The notes below the pieces were generated by a model. The model searched no databases. It saw nothing but the letters and a program-made list of their open reading frames with translations, and was not told where the DNA came from. From CAIWMF01 sp964402065 (GTDB lineage: Bacteria; Verrucomicrobiota; Verrucomicrobiia; Chthoniobacterales; UBA6821): a stretch of 64,000 nucleotides of DNA. Shown here one piece after another: positions 36,113 to 45,239 of the stretch. The DNA lies in contig CAYOAN010000001.1 in NCBI GenBank assembly GCA_964402065.1, positions 186,001 through 250,000 of the forward strand, read 5' to 3'. Both the position numbers and the translations under genes were made by a program. Within the stretch, counting starts at the first letter, position 1, and each line of letters opens with the position of its first letter.

Positions 36113-36835
36113 TCAAAACAATCCAGCAATAATGTTGACAACTAACGCAATGATGGAGGTGTTAAAAAGAAACGAGAGTAATCCATGCAATAAAACGAGT
36201 CGACGCAATTGATGTTTTGTGATGCCAACATCAGCTACTTGACAAGTCATTCCAATGACAAAAGAAAAATAGACGAAGTCCCAATAGTCAGGAAATTTTT
36301 CTTGGCCAGGAAAAGCAAGTCCACCTGCAAAGGTTGTCTGATCGCCCTGATTTTCATTTGAAATATTAGAAGGAAGAGCACGATAAAAAAAATGAGCATA
36401 CAGGCTTGCAAAACGGGTATGAACAAAGATCCAAGAGATCGCAATGGTGATTAGCGCAAAAACAATGCTCGCAGAGAGATGAAGAGTAAATTTTTCTTTT
36501 ACTAAGTTTAATAAGAACCACGTCGATAAAACACTAACAATGGCTGCCAGAATAACGACCAAAAAGAAAAAATGACGAGTGTTATCATTGAGGCGAAGCT
36601 GCTTTCTAATCTCATAAGGATTTTTAGTGAAAATAAATAACCCGGTAAGAGCAATGCTGGTAAAGGCGAATCCATCCCAAGCGACTAGAAAAGGGATTGG
36701 AAAGGGAAAGTGTTGTCGCAATTTAAAAAAAAGAAGTAGCGCTATGAAGCACTCAATCACCCAATATTCATGAAAATGCAAAAAATGATGGGATCGTTTT
36801 GTGAGTTGATTTATTTTTTTGTGTGATAATAACAT
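36113..36835 (-). CDS. DUF1345 family membrane protein
   Basis: The 240-residue protein has about five membrane segments. Its C-terminal half contains FPDYWDFVYFSFVIGMTCQVADVGIT, then LRRLVLLHGLLSFLFNTSIIALVVNI, the DUF1345 signature. The function of this family is unknown. Its start codon is only 17 nt from the start codon of the divergent SulP-carbonic anhydrase gene, so the promoters must overlap coding sequence or transcripts must be nearly leaderless. Confidence 0.85.
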   Translation of the reverse strand: MLLSHKKINQLTKRSHHFLHFHEYWVIECFIALLLFFKLRQHFPFPIPFLVAWDGFAFTSIALTGLFIFTKNPYEIRKQLRLNDNTRHFFFLVVILAAIVSVLSTWFLLNLVKEKFTLHLSASIVFALITIAISWIFVHTRFASLYAHFFYRALPSNISNENQGDQTTFAGGLAFPGQEKFPDYWDFVYFSFVIGMTCQVADVGITKHQLRRLVLLHGLLSFLFNTSIIALVVNIIAGLF

Positions 36836-36852
36836 GAATAGCCTGAACTAGT

Positions 36853-39075
36853 ATGAGATCTGAGCAATTTTTCTCAAAGAATTTTTTTTCGCAGCCTTTG
36901 GCTGGCGTAGTCGTATTTTTAGTTGCACTCCCACTTTCTCTCGGCATTGCATTGACGTCTGGTGCGCCACTTTTTTCAGGACTCTTGGGTGGGATGATTG
37001 GAGGACTTGTTGTAGGGGTATTAAGCGGTTCACAAGTTAGTATTAGTGGTCCCTCAGCTGCATTAGCTTCGATTGTGGCTCAGCAAATTAGCGAGCTCCA
37101 TTCTTTTGAAGCATTTTTATTAGCACTTTTTTTCGCAGGTATCATTCAGGTTATTGTGGGCTGGGTTCGTGGGGGCTTTATTGCAGAATTTTTTCCTTCG
37201 AGTGTGATCAAGGGGTTGCTCACAGCTACTGGAATTTTGATTGTTCTTAAGCAAATTCCACACTTGATTGGTTATGATCCAGTAGCCTTTGGCGATTCTG
37301 CATTTTGGGAATGGGATGGGAACAATACTTTCAGTGCTATTAAATGCGCTGCCGTTCATTTGCAGTTTGGAGCTTTGTTAGTGGGAAGTCTCTCGCTCTT
37401 TTTTTTAATACTCAGTAATCGAGTGAAATGGGTAAAAGCCATCCCAATTCCACCTCCTTTATTAGTGGTTGTTGGGGCAGTTGGTGTGAACGAGCTATTG
37501 CGCCGTTGGGGGTGTTCTTGGGAGATTGAGTCGACGCATCTGGTCCAAATTCCAAAAATTGCAACCCCTGCCGTTTTTTTAACAGCACTTCGCTTTCCCG
37601 ATTTTTCTCAATGGGTACAACCTGGAGTTTACACGGCAGCTATTTTCATTGCTATCAGTGCTAGCCTTGAAACGTTATTAAACTTGGAAGCGACTGACAA
37701 AATTGATCCTGAACAACGCGTTAGTCCTCCAAATCGAGAGCTTATTGCGCATGGTGTTGGAAATATGGTTTTAGGTCTTATCGGAGGAATTCCAATTACC
37801 AGTGCGATTGTAAGGAGTACAGCTAATATCACGGCAGGGGGACGTACCCGCTGGGCAACAATCACGCATGGTGTTTTTCTTTTTGTGTCGATTCTTTTTT
37901 TATCCCGGTGGATCAATGAGATTCCACTTGCTGCCTTGGCTGCGATTTTGGTGATAGTGGGCATGAAACTAGTTCAGCCTCAAGTTGCTCTTAGCCTTTG
38001 GCATGAGGGATTGAGTCAATTTGCACCATTTGTGGTAACGATCGCAGCGATTATTTTTACGAATTTACTTTTTGGAATTTTAATTGGCCTTGGTGTTGGT
38101 CTTCTTTTTTTACTTCATAACAATCTTTATCGTCCCATTCATCAAGTGTTAGAACGGCATGCGGCTGGAGATGTCTTGCGTATAGAGTTAGCAAATCAAG
38201 TAAGTTTTTTAAATCGGCCATCTCTCATGAAGGCTCTGGATGCGGTTCCTTCCAAAAGTCATCTTTTTATTGATGCTCGTGGTACCGATTATATTGACCC
38301 TGACATCATCAGTTTAATTCGTGATTTTCTTCAATCGAAAGCTAAGGTGCGCAATATTACCGTGAGTCTTCTTGGTTTTCAGAAAAAGTATAAACGCATC
38401 AAAGATGTTGTTCGCTTTATTGACTATTCGACTCGAGAGCTGCAATCCAAGCTGTTGCCAGAGCAGGTGCTGGTAATTATGAAAGAAGGGAATGAGCGCT
38501 TCTGGCAAGGACGGCCCTTACAGCGCGACCTGCGTCGTCAAATGCAAAAGACATCCGAAGGCCAATACCCTATGGGAGTGATTCTTAGTTGTATTGATAG
38601 TCGTGCTCCTGTGGAGATGATTTTTGATGCTGGGTTGGGGGATTTTTTTAGCGTTCGGATGGCTGGTCAAGTTGCTAATCATAAGGAGCTCGCCAGCATG
38701 GAGTATAGTTGTGTGGTTGCTGGCGCTAAACTCATCTTAGTCTTGGGGCATAGCTCCTGTGGGGCAGTTGGAGCGGCTCTTGAGTTTTATCAGCAACAAA
38801 CAACAGCTCAACAAGCTACAGGGTGTGAACATCTTGATTCACTTCTTCAGGAGATCCAACAGTCCATCGATCCTTCTACACCAGTGAACTTTTCTTCAGC
38901 GGAGGAAAAAAAAATATGGGTCGATGATTTAGCACGCCGTCACGTTAGCGCAACGATTGGTTTTATTCGTAATGAAAGTTTTTCATTACGTCGCCTTGAA
39001 GAAGAGGGAGTGATTAAGATCATAGGCGCATTTTATAATGTGAGTACTGGGCGAGTTGAGTTTCTGCGCTCCTAA
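36853..39075 (+). CDS. SulP-STAS-beta-carbonic anhydrase fusion, probable bicarbonate transporter
   Basis: The 740-residue protein joins three parts. Residues 1-435 form the SulP/SLC26 membrane domain, starting with PLAGVVVFLVALPLSLGIA. Residues about 440-540 form a STAS domain (LFIDARGTDYIDPDIISLIRDFL). Residues about 545-740 form a beta-class carbonic anhydrase with Cys580-x-Asp582-x-Arg584 and His633-x-x-Cys636, so all zinc ligands and the Asp/Arg dyad are present. This architecture suggests import of bicarbonate (or another anion) coupled to interconversion with CO2 at the inner face. The divergent DUF1345 gene begins 17 nt away. Confidence 0.93.
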   Translation: MRSEQFFSKNFFSQPLAGVVVFLVALPLSLGIALTSGAPLFSGLLGGMIGGLVVGVLSGSQVSISGPSAALASIVAQQISELHSFEAFLLALFFAGIIQVIVGWVRGGFIAEFFPSSVIKGLLTATGILIVLKQIPHLIGYDPVAFGDSAFWEWDGNNTFSAIKCAAVHLQFGALLVGSLSLFFLILSNRVKWVKAIPIPPPLLVVVGAVGVNELLRRWGCSWEIESTHLVQIPKIATPAVFLTALRFPDFSQWVQPGVYTAAIFIAISASLETLLNLEATDKIDPEQRVSPPNRELIAHGVGNMVLGLIGGIPITSAIVRSTANITAGGRTRWATITHGVFLFVSILFLSRWINEIPLAALAAILVIVGMKLVQPQVALSLWHEGLSQFAPFVVTIAAIIFTNLLFGILIGLGVGLLFLLHNNLYRPIHQVLERHAAGDVLRIELANQVSFLNRPSLMKALDAVPSKSHLFIDARGTDYIDPDIISLIRDFLQSKAKVRNITVSLLGFQKKYKRIKDVVRFIDYSTRELQSKLLPEQVLVIMKEGNERFWQGRPLQRDLRRQMQKTSEGQYPMGVILSCIDSRAPVEMIFDAGLGDFFSVRMAGQVANHKELASMEYSCVVAGAKLILVLGHSSCGAVGAALEFYQQQTTAQQATGCEHLDSLLQEIQQSIDPSTPVNFSSAEEKKIWVDDLARRHVSATIGFIRNESFSLRRLEEEGVIKIIGAFYNVSTGRVEFLRS

Positions 39076-39147
39076 AGTGCTCTTTTCAATTTAATGCACT
39101 ATAGTTGCGAGGGTGAGTGGTGGATTACAAAACAGAATAAAAAATTT

Positions 39148-39178
39148 CTGTAACCTGTGCTCCGTAAGCTATAATCTT
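39148..39178 (+). repeat. CTGTAAC-type heptad run upstream of the GT39-type gene
   Basis: CTGTAAC, CTGTGCT, CCGTAAG, CTATAAT, CTT in 7-bp register, ending 5 nt before the ATG. The last full unit contains TATAAT, a consensus -10 hexamer about 8 nt from the ATG. If it is used as a promoter, the mRNA would be leaderless. Confidence 0.88.
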
Positions 39179-39183
39179 CTCGT

Positions 39184-40746
39184 ATGTCTAATATTTCTTC
39201 CAAGATTTCTTTTTTTGAAAAAAAATCTGCCCTTCTATTTTTTGCCCTACTCATCATTGCGGTAACTCTTTTTCGGTTTTGGTATGCCACACAACTCGAA
39301 TTAATAGGAGATGAGGCTTATTATTGGTATTGCTCAAAGCATCTCGATTGGAGTTTTTTTGATAAAGGCCCTGGTGCGGCAGTAACGATTTGGTTAGGAA
39401 CGCATCTTTTTGGAGATACTGTTTTTGGAGTGCGCTTTTTTGCAGTGTTACTCTCAGCCGCAACGGGGATGGCTCTCTTTGCGCTAGCCCGAATGCTTTT
39501 TTCACAACGAGCTGCTTGCTGGACCTTGCTCCTTGCTCTCTTTATGCCGCTTTACGCTGTCGGAAGTATTTTAATGACCATTGATCCATTAAGTATTTTC
39601 TTTTGGACCTTGGCAGCGATTTCTTTTTGGAAGGCCACAGCGAGCTTTAAAGCAGGTTTTAAAGAAGTTTTCTTTTGGATCTTAACAGGAACTTTTGTTG
39701 GGCTGGGAATGCTTGCAAAATATACGAACTTAATAGAACTACTTTGCTTTGCGATTTTTTGTTGTTGGAATCGAGAGGAACGGCGGCAATGGAAGAGACC
39801 TCATTTTTATCTCATGTTAGCAACGACCTTGTGTTTTGCATTGCCAATGGTGATTTGGAATATCCAACATCAAGGGATAGGCCTCGTTCATTTAATTCAT
39901 CGAGGTGATCTTGATCATAGTTGGAGTATCAAACCAGGAGAATTACTGACTTTTCTTGGGGCACAAGCTGGTGTTATTTCGCCTCTCTTTTTTCTTGGTA
40001 TGGTCGTGTCTGTTTTTTGGCCGCAGTGTGATCAAAAACATGAAAAAGCAACATGCTATCTTCGTTCGCTTTTTATACCTCTTTTTGCTTTTTACTCTTT
40101 CCTCAGTTTGAATAAAGCAGCAGAACCAAACTGGACAGCGCCTTGTTATATTGCAGGAATGGTATTACTTGCCGGGAATTGGCCTGTACTACAGCAGCGA
40201 TGGGCGCTTGCAAAAAAATGGATTGTGGCTGCGCTGATGATTGCTACTTTTGAAACGGTCATGTTGCACAATACTTGGTGGCTTCATATGCCGGTCCCAG
40301 CAGTCTTGCAAACGAGTAAAAATCCTGTGGTTCAAAAATTGGTCGAAGCTTATCTCAATGTAGGGGCCGTGGATCCTCTTGATCGCGCTCGTGGCTGGGA
40401 GTCATTGGCTCAACACGCATTAGAGCTTTCTAAAAAATATAAAACGGACTTTTTTATTTCAGACAATTATCAAATGGCAAGCCTGTTGAGCTTTTACCTT
40501 CCAGGGCATCCCGATACTTATGAAGCTGACTGGGGACGGATCAAAGACCAGTTTTCAATTTGGCCAGGATTTAAAGAAGGCTACCCTTTAGGAAGCAACG
40601 CTCTTTTTATTTTTGAGTGGCCTTACTCACCTAAAGAAGTCCGCCGTGATTTTACTCAAGTGAAAGAAGTTGATCAAAGCTATTCAATGACAGGCGCTCG
40701 ACCTGTTAAAAAATATTACTATTCAGTCTGTTTCAATTTGAGATGA
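39184..40746 (+). CDS. GT39-type (ArnT/PMT-like) membrane glycosyltransferase
   Basis: The 520-residue protein has about ten membrane segments. The first periplasmic loop reads LIGDEAYYWYCSKHLDWSFFDKGP, with the acidic catalytic-site motif of the GT-C fold. It resembles ArnT and protein O-mannosyltransferase-like enzymes that take sugar from a polyprenyl-phosphate donor and add it to lipid A or to protein. The soluble C-terminal region lies after residue 370. The acceptor is unknown. The DPM1-like GT2 at 33979 could make its donor. Confidence 0.88.
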   Translation: MSNISSKISFFEKKSALLFFALLIIAVTLFRFWYATQLELIGDEAYYWYCSKHLDWSFFDKGPGAAVTIWLGTHLFGDTVFGVRFFAVLLSAATGMALFALARMLFSQRAACWTLLLALFMPLYAVGSILMTIDPLSIFFWTLAAISFWKATASFKAGFKEVFFWILTGTFVGLGMLAKYTNLIELLCFAIFCCWNREERRQWKRPHFYLMLATTLCFALPMVIWNIQHQGIGLVHLIHRGDLDHSWSIKPGELLTFLGAQAGVISPLFFLGMVVSVFWPQCDQKHEKATCYLRSLFIPLFAFYSFLSLNKAAEPNWTAPCYIAGMVLLAGNWPVLQQRWALAKKWIVAALMIATFETVMLHNTWWLHMPVPAVLQTSKNPVVQKLVEAYLNVGAVDPLDRARGWESLAQHALELSKKYKTDFFISDNYQMASLLSFYLPGHPDTYEADWGRIKDQFSIWPGFKEGYPLGSNALFIFEWPYSPKEVRRDFTQVKEVDQSYSMTGARPVKKYYYSVCFNLR

Positions 40747-40753
40747 ACTTTTC

Positions 40754-40854
40754 GGGTTACCTAGGTTCTGAACCTGTACCACACCTAATACTCGAGGCTT
40801 CGAGCACCGGAGTGACGCCGCAATGTGCAGCTATAGAATTTTTTAAAATGCTCT
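40754..40854 (-). repeat. Dispersed intergenic element, copy 3 (reverse orientation)
   Basis: The reverse complement starts AGAGCATTTTAAAAAATTCT and runs through CACTCCGGTGCTCGAAGCCT and GGTACAGGTTCAG. It matches 29995-30096 along about 100 bp. It lies between the convergent GT39-type and HI0933 genes. Confidence 0.85.
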
Positions 40855-41021
40855 AGCTATGTAGTCAACTTACTTAGAGATTACAACAAGCTGACGTGAT
40901 CTTAGTTAGGAAAAAGCAGCGTTCTCATCCCATCACGTTATCGTTGAGATAGCGCTCGGTCTTCGGTCTCGCCTTTTCTAAAGGGCTCTGCGTTCCTTCC
41001 TGTCATTGCTAAGTAATTTGA

Positions 41022-42191
41022 CTATAAAGCTTCTGCAGCAGCATTTGCACTAGCCCAAGCCCATTGGAAGTTGTAACCACCGAGCCAGCCAGTTACATCA
41101 ATGACTTCGCCTATAAAGTAAAGTCCAGGAATGCGACGTGACTCCATTGTTTTGGAGGAAAGTTCAGAAGTGGAAACCCCACCGCAGGTCACTTCGGCTT
41201 TTGGATAGCCTTCGCTTCCTGAAAAGCGCATAGGCCAATGATGAAGCATTTCCAGGAAATAAGAAAATTCTTGATCACTGCATTGGTGAGCGGATTTAGA
41301 AAAGTGATGTCGTTGGCACCAGGCCTCAGCAAAACGCCGAGGAAGATAATGGCTCAAAATATTAGGTAGTAGAGCATGACTCTTTCTTTCTTGAGCTAGT
41401 TGAGAAGAGGCTGTTGGGTTGGGGAGTAAGTCAAAAACAAGTTCTTCACCAGGCTCCCATGTCGAAGAAATTTGTAGTATAGCAGGGCCGCTAACGCCAC
41501 GATGGGTGAATAAGAGGGCCTCTTCAAATGTGACGCTACGATACGTTACAGATACTGGCAGTGAAACGCCGGCTAAGTCGTTGCAAAAATGGCGGTCTGT
41601 TGACATGAACGTTAATGGTACAAGACCTGGTCGTAATGTTGTCACTGCTATGCCAAATTGTTGCGCAATGCGATATCCAAAATCAGTCGACCCAAGTTTA
41701 GGGAAAGAGAGCCCTCCTGTAGCAATCACAAGAGAATCAGCGGTGAAAGAGCCTCTGGAGGTGAGGAGATGAAAGGAAGTAGTTTCTTTCCGAACTTTTT
41801 GAACGCGACAGGAAGTCATGATCTCAACCCCTTTTGCATGGCACTCGCGCAATAACATCTCAATAATTTCACGAGAGCTTGAATCACAAAACTGTTGGCC
41901 TAATTTTTTTTCGTGATAAGCGATTCCATGCTTTTCTACGAGAGATATGAAGTCCCAAGGAGAATAACGAGCCAATGCTGACTTGCAGAAGTTAGGGTTT
42001 TCAGAGAGGTAATTTTCAGCGTTGGCATGAATATTTGTAAAATTACAACGGCCACCACCAGAAATGCCGATCTTTTTTCCGACGCGATCATTGTGTTCTA
42101 ATAAAAGAACCTGATGCCCTCGGTGAGCCGCTTGGAAAGAGCAAAAGAGGCCTGCTGCGCCAGCTCCAATAATGATAACATCGAAATGCAT
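41022..42191 (-). CDS. HI0933/BaiN-family flavoprotein
   Basis: From ATG 42191 the protein has 389 residues starting MHFDVIIIGAGAAGLFCSFQAA, a Rossmann FAD-binding motif at the very N-terminus. GGRCNFTN (near 48), a mid-domain ATGGLSFPKLGSTDFGY, and the C-terminal ATGGVS-like TCGGVSTSELSSKTMESR and GLYFIGEVIDVTGWLGGYNFQWAWASA are family hallmarks. An upstream start at 42335 would add a charged 48-residue tail that overlaps the divergent helicase gene, so it is rejected. Family members are NAD(P)-dependent flavin oxidoreductases of unclear substrate. Confidence 0.9.
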   Translation of the reverse strand: MHFDVIIIGAGAAGLFCSFQAAHRGHQVLLLEHNDRVGKKIGISGGGRCNFTNIHANAENYLSENPNFCKSALARYSPWDFISLVEKHGIAYHEKKLGQQFCDSSSREIIEMLLRECHAKGVEIMTSCRVQKVRKETTSFHLLTSRGSFTADSLVIATGGLSFPKLGSTDFGYRIAQQFGIAVTTLRPGLVPLTFMSTDRHFCNDLAGVSLPVSVTYRSVTFEEALLFTHRGVSGPAILQISSTWEPGEELVFDLLPNPTASSQLAQERKSHALLPNILSHYLPRRFAEAWCQRHHFSKSAHQCSDQEFSYFLEMLHHWPMRFSGSEGYPKAEVTCGGVSTSELSSKTMESRRIPGLYFIGEVIDVTGWLGGYNFQWAWASANAAAEAL

Positions 42192-42254
42192 CTCTTTTTT
42201 ATAGGGATCTTTTTTCAATAAGCGACATTTTCTTTGTGTTCTTTGTCTTCTTTT

Positions 42255-43838
42255 ATGGCTATTAATCAACGGATGGAAAAACGTACGTTCGAGGCGCTCG
42301 GCCTCTCTCCCGAGATGATGAAGGCTATTGCGCAACTTGGCTTTGAAGAAGCTTCACCTATTCAAACAGCAGCTATACCTGTTTTGATGTCTGGATCTGA
42401 TGTTGTTGGACAGTCTCAAACCGGCTCTGGAAAGACGGCTGCATTTGCGATCCCTGCAATTGAAAAAATTGATCCAGCTAAAAAAGGAGTTCAAGTTTTA
42501 GTCCTTTGTCCAACACGAGAGTTAGCTACACAAGTAGCAGACGAGGTTTACAAATTGACAGCTTTCAAGCGAAACATTCATTGCGTGCCCATCTATGGCG
42601 GAGCTTCATATGAGCGTCAGCTTTTTGAATTGAAGAAAGGAGTTCAGATTGTGATTGGTACTCCAGGTCGTGTAATGGACCATTTGGAGAGGGGTACTTT
42701 AAAGTTAGATCAACTCCAAGTTGTTATTTTGGATGAAGCAGATCGCATGCTCGATATGGGATTTCGTGATGACATTCAAACAATTCTTGAAAAAACACCT
42801 CCAGAACGACAAACCGTTTTCTTTTCAGCGACTCTCTCTAAACCGATTCGCGATCTCATTAATCGTTTTTCACATGAGCCACAGACAATCAAAATTGAGC
42901 AAAAAGAGTTAGCTGTTCCAACAATTGAGCAATGGTTTTATGAAATCCCATCGCGCATGAAAGTTGAAACATTAATTCGACTCATTGATTTTCATGAATA
43001 CAAGTTGGGAATTATTTTTTGCAACACTCAGCGGATGGTCGATGAATTGGCTGATGCGCTCTTGGCACAAGGCTTTTCAACAGATCGTTTGCACGGTGGT
43101 ATTGCCCAGGCTCAACGGACACGGGTGATGAATAAATTTAAAAATTCCGAATTTGAATTTCTTGTTGCAACCGATGTTGCAGGACGTGGGATTGATGTGG
43201 ATGCTTTAGAAGTTGTCGTTAACTATGATCTTCCATACGATCCTGAAGATTATGTCCATCGCATTGGACGTACTGGAAGAGCCGGCAAAAAGGGAGTTGC
43301 AATCACCTTTGCAAGTGGCAGAGACATTTATAAGCTTCAATTTTTGGAACGCTTTACCAAAGCAAAAATTCGCCGTGGGACTATTCCGACTGTGGGAGAG
43401 GTTGAGGGAAAGCGTGCTGAACAGCTTTATGGAAAACTTCTTCAGCAGCTTCAATCAAACTCTTTTAAAAAGCATGATGTCCTCATGGATCGTCTGTTAG
43501 AAGAGGGGTATACGTCCACCGATATTGGATCAGCGCTCTTTTCAATGTTGTTAGGTGGAGCTTCAGGAGCCTCAAAAAAGCAAACTGCAGAAACATCAAC
43601 ACAGCGTGAGTCACAACAGTTTTCTTTTGCACAATCTCAGGGAAGTCGAGGCGGTCATCGCGATGATCGTCGTGATGCTTCTCGTGGAAGTCGCAGTTTT
43701 AAAGGTGGTGCGAACCGTGGTGACCGAGGAGAGCGTCGGGGTGGGCCAAGGCATGAGAGTGATTATCGAGCAGAGGCACCTAGAGATCGTTCTTTTAAAA
43801 AGGGACCCGTGAGAAAATATTCAAAGCCTCAGAGGTAA
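42255..43838 (+). CDS. DEAD-box ATP-dependent RNA helicase
   Basis: The 527-residue protein (from ATG 42255; ATG 42273 is possible) has all helicase motifs: Q motif with SPIQTAAIPVL, SQTGSGKT, PTRELA, DEADRMLDMGF, SAT, and HRIGRTGRAG. After the core, KIRRGTIPTVGEVEGKRAEQLYG opens a DeaD/CsdA-type RNA-binding region, and the last 60 residues are a basic Arg-Gly-Asp-rich tail. It probably assists ribosome assembly and mRNA turnover, especially in cold. It is divergent from the HI0933 gene (63-nt gap). Confidence 0.95.
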   Translation: MAINQRMEKRTFEALGLSPEMMKAIAQLGFEEASPIQTAAIPVLMSGSDVVGQSQTGSGKTAAFAIPAIEKIDPAKKGVQVLVLCPTRELATQVADEVYKLTAFKRNIHCVPIYGGASYERQLFELKKGVQIVIGTPGRVMDHLERGTLKLDQLQVVILDEADRMLDMGFRDDIQTILEKTPPERQTVFFSATLSKPIRDLINRFSHEPQTIKIEQKELAVPTIEQWFYEIPSRMKVETLIRLIDFHEYKLGIIFCNTQRMVDELADALLAQGFSTDRLHGGIAQAQRTRVMNKFKNSEFEFLVATDVAGRGIDVDALEVVVNYDLPYDPEDYVHRIGRTGRAGKKGVAITFASGRDIYKLQFLERFTKAKIRRGTIPTVGEVEGKRAEQLYGKLLQQLQSNSFKKHDVLMDRLLEEGYTSTDIGSALFSMLLGGASGASKKQTAETSTQRESQQFSFAQSQGSRGGHRDDRRDASRGSRSFKGGANRGDRGERRGGPRHESDYRAEAPRDRSFKKGPVRKYSKPQR

Positions 43839-44357
43839 AGCTAAGCTTGGCTGTTGCTTCTCCTGTTATTCCATTAGAGTATTTTAAAAACTTCCGTAGC
43901 CGTACATGATGTTGTTGTTCTGCTGAGCGTGTTTGTTTCACTTTCTGCAGCGAGGCTCAGCTTCAACATCTGTCGGGCTTCATTTATTTGGCAGTAAGAA
44001 TGTAAATGCTTTAATACATTTCTGGCTTTATTTATCACCTATTAAATCAATAAGGGCACTCTACAGACTTGCGCTTTTTGCTTAAGAGGGCGTTCTCAGA
44101 GCCTACCTTACCGTAAGCTCGTGCCTCGATCTTCGGACGTGTCCTGAGAAAAAACTTTTGCCTTTCTCTCGCGCTTTTCTCAATTTCATACGCGATAACA
44201 CCCCTTAGGATTGTAACCAGCTAGTTGAAATAAGGATGGGCTTTAGGAGTCTCATCTTCAAGATTCTTGCTGAAGAGCCAAGGGTGACCTTGGGAACCCT
44301 GGGCGTATCTGGTTTAAACTTGACAGGGTTACAAGCAATATAATAATGGGGGGCCTT
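43839..44357. other. 519-bp intergenic region before the Rpn-type gene
   Basis: No gene is visible. The stretch from AGAGTATTTTAAAAACTTCC (43876-43895) to about 43910 resembles the first 35 bp of the dispersed element. A run of decayed-looking sequence follows. TTGACA at 44320-44325 and TATAAT at 44339-44344 stand 13 bp apart, too close for a normal sigma-70 promoter; either could still serve alone. Confidence 0.5.
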
Positions 44358-45227
44358 ATGGCACGTTACCTCGATCCCAAGAACGATTTTATTTTTAAGA
44401 GGATTTTTGGCCAACATCCTGAGTTGCTCAGGAGTTTTCTCAATGCTGTCTTGCCTCTGCCTGAGGAGTGTGTGATCGAAAGTCTAACGTATCTTCGAAC
44501 TGAAAACGTTCCCGAGGTTCCCGCACTCAAATATTCTATCGTTGACGTTCGGTGTTGTGATAATCACGGTCGCCATTTTATTGTGGAGATGCAGTTGCAG
44601 TGGACGAGTGATTTTATTAAACGGATGCTGTTTAATTCAGCTACAACTTATGTTCGGCAACTCGAAAAAAGAGAACAATATCGAGATTTGAGCCCAGTCT
44701 ATGGCTTAGCCTTGCTGGATACTAAGTTTGATCAAGGTGAGGAGTGGTTTCACCACTACCAGATGACGCATGCCATTAATAAAGATAAAACCCTGGATGA
44801 TATCCAACTTGTTTTAATCGAGCTTCCCAAGCTTAAGCCAACAACAATGAACCAAAAAAAATTGGCCATTTTGTGGCTTCGTTTTTTAAAAGAAATTGAT
44901 GAGCGAACTCAAGAAGTGGACCCTAACTTGCTGAATGTTGCACCGATCAAAGAGGCTCTTCATCTTCTTGAAATTGCTTCTTACGACGAAACTGAATTAA
45001 TGGCCTACGATCGAGAGTGGGATGCTGTTAGATCGGAAAAAACATTGTTGAGTGGTAGGTTTGAAGAGGGGAGAGCAGAGGGGCGTGCAGAGGGCGAAGC
45101 CAAGGGTATCGAAAAAGGAAAGGCTGAGGTTGCAATGAAGCTGTATCAGACAAAAGTACCGATAAGCCAAATTGCCAATGTTACAGGGTTTACCGAAGAG
45201 CAACTCAAGGAGTTAGGCTTGAACTGA
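44358..45227 (+). CDS. Rpn-family recombination-promoting nuclease / PD-(D/E)xK transposase-like protein
   Basis: The 289-residue protein begins ARYLDPKNDFIFKRIFG, the usual N-terminus of this family. It has the nuclease-like core IVDVRCCDNHGRHFIVEMQLQW (near residues 56-78), where Asp and the E-x-Q pair form the PD-(D/E)xK site. The C-terminal part contains EGRAEGRAEGEAKG short repeats and a helix-turn-helix-like end (ISQIANVTGFTEEQLKEL). Related Rpn proteins cleave DNA and promote recombination; others sit in phage-defence islands. ATG 44358 is preferred over 44346. No terminal inverted repeats were found around it. The esterase gene follows by 12 nt. Confidence 0.85.
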   Translation: MARYLDPKNDFIFKRIFGQHPELLRSFLNAVLPLPEECVIESLTYLRTENVPEVPALKYSIVDVRCCDNHGRHFIVEMQLQWTSDFIKRMLFNSATTYVRQLEKREQYRDLSPVYGLALLDTKFDQGEEWFHHYQMTHAINKDKTLDDIQLVLIELPKLKPTTMNQKKLAILWLRFLKEIDERTQEVDPNLLNVAPIKEALHLLEIASYDETELMAYDREWDAVRSEKTLLSGRFEEGRAEGRAEGEAKGIEKGKAEVAMKLYQTKVPISQIANVTGFTEEQLKELGLN

Positions 45228-45239
45228 GCTCCAAGTAGC

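Noticed and set aside
42192..42335. N-terminal extension of the HI0933 gene to 42335
   Set aside because: The extra 48 residues are charged and non-conserved and overlap the divergent helicase start; FAD-binding proteins of this family begin right at the Rossmann motif.
44320..44344. TTGACA ... TATAAT promoter before the Rpn-type gene
   Set aside because: The two hexamers are 13 bp apart, too short for a normal sigma-70 promoter, so it is not listed as a promoter.
43839..44357. Remnant of a protein-coding gene in the 0.5-kb gap
   Set aside because: No frame shows recognisable protein similarity; only a fragment of the dispersed element could be identified.
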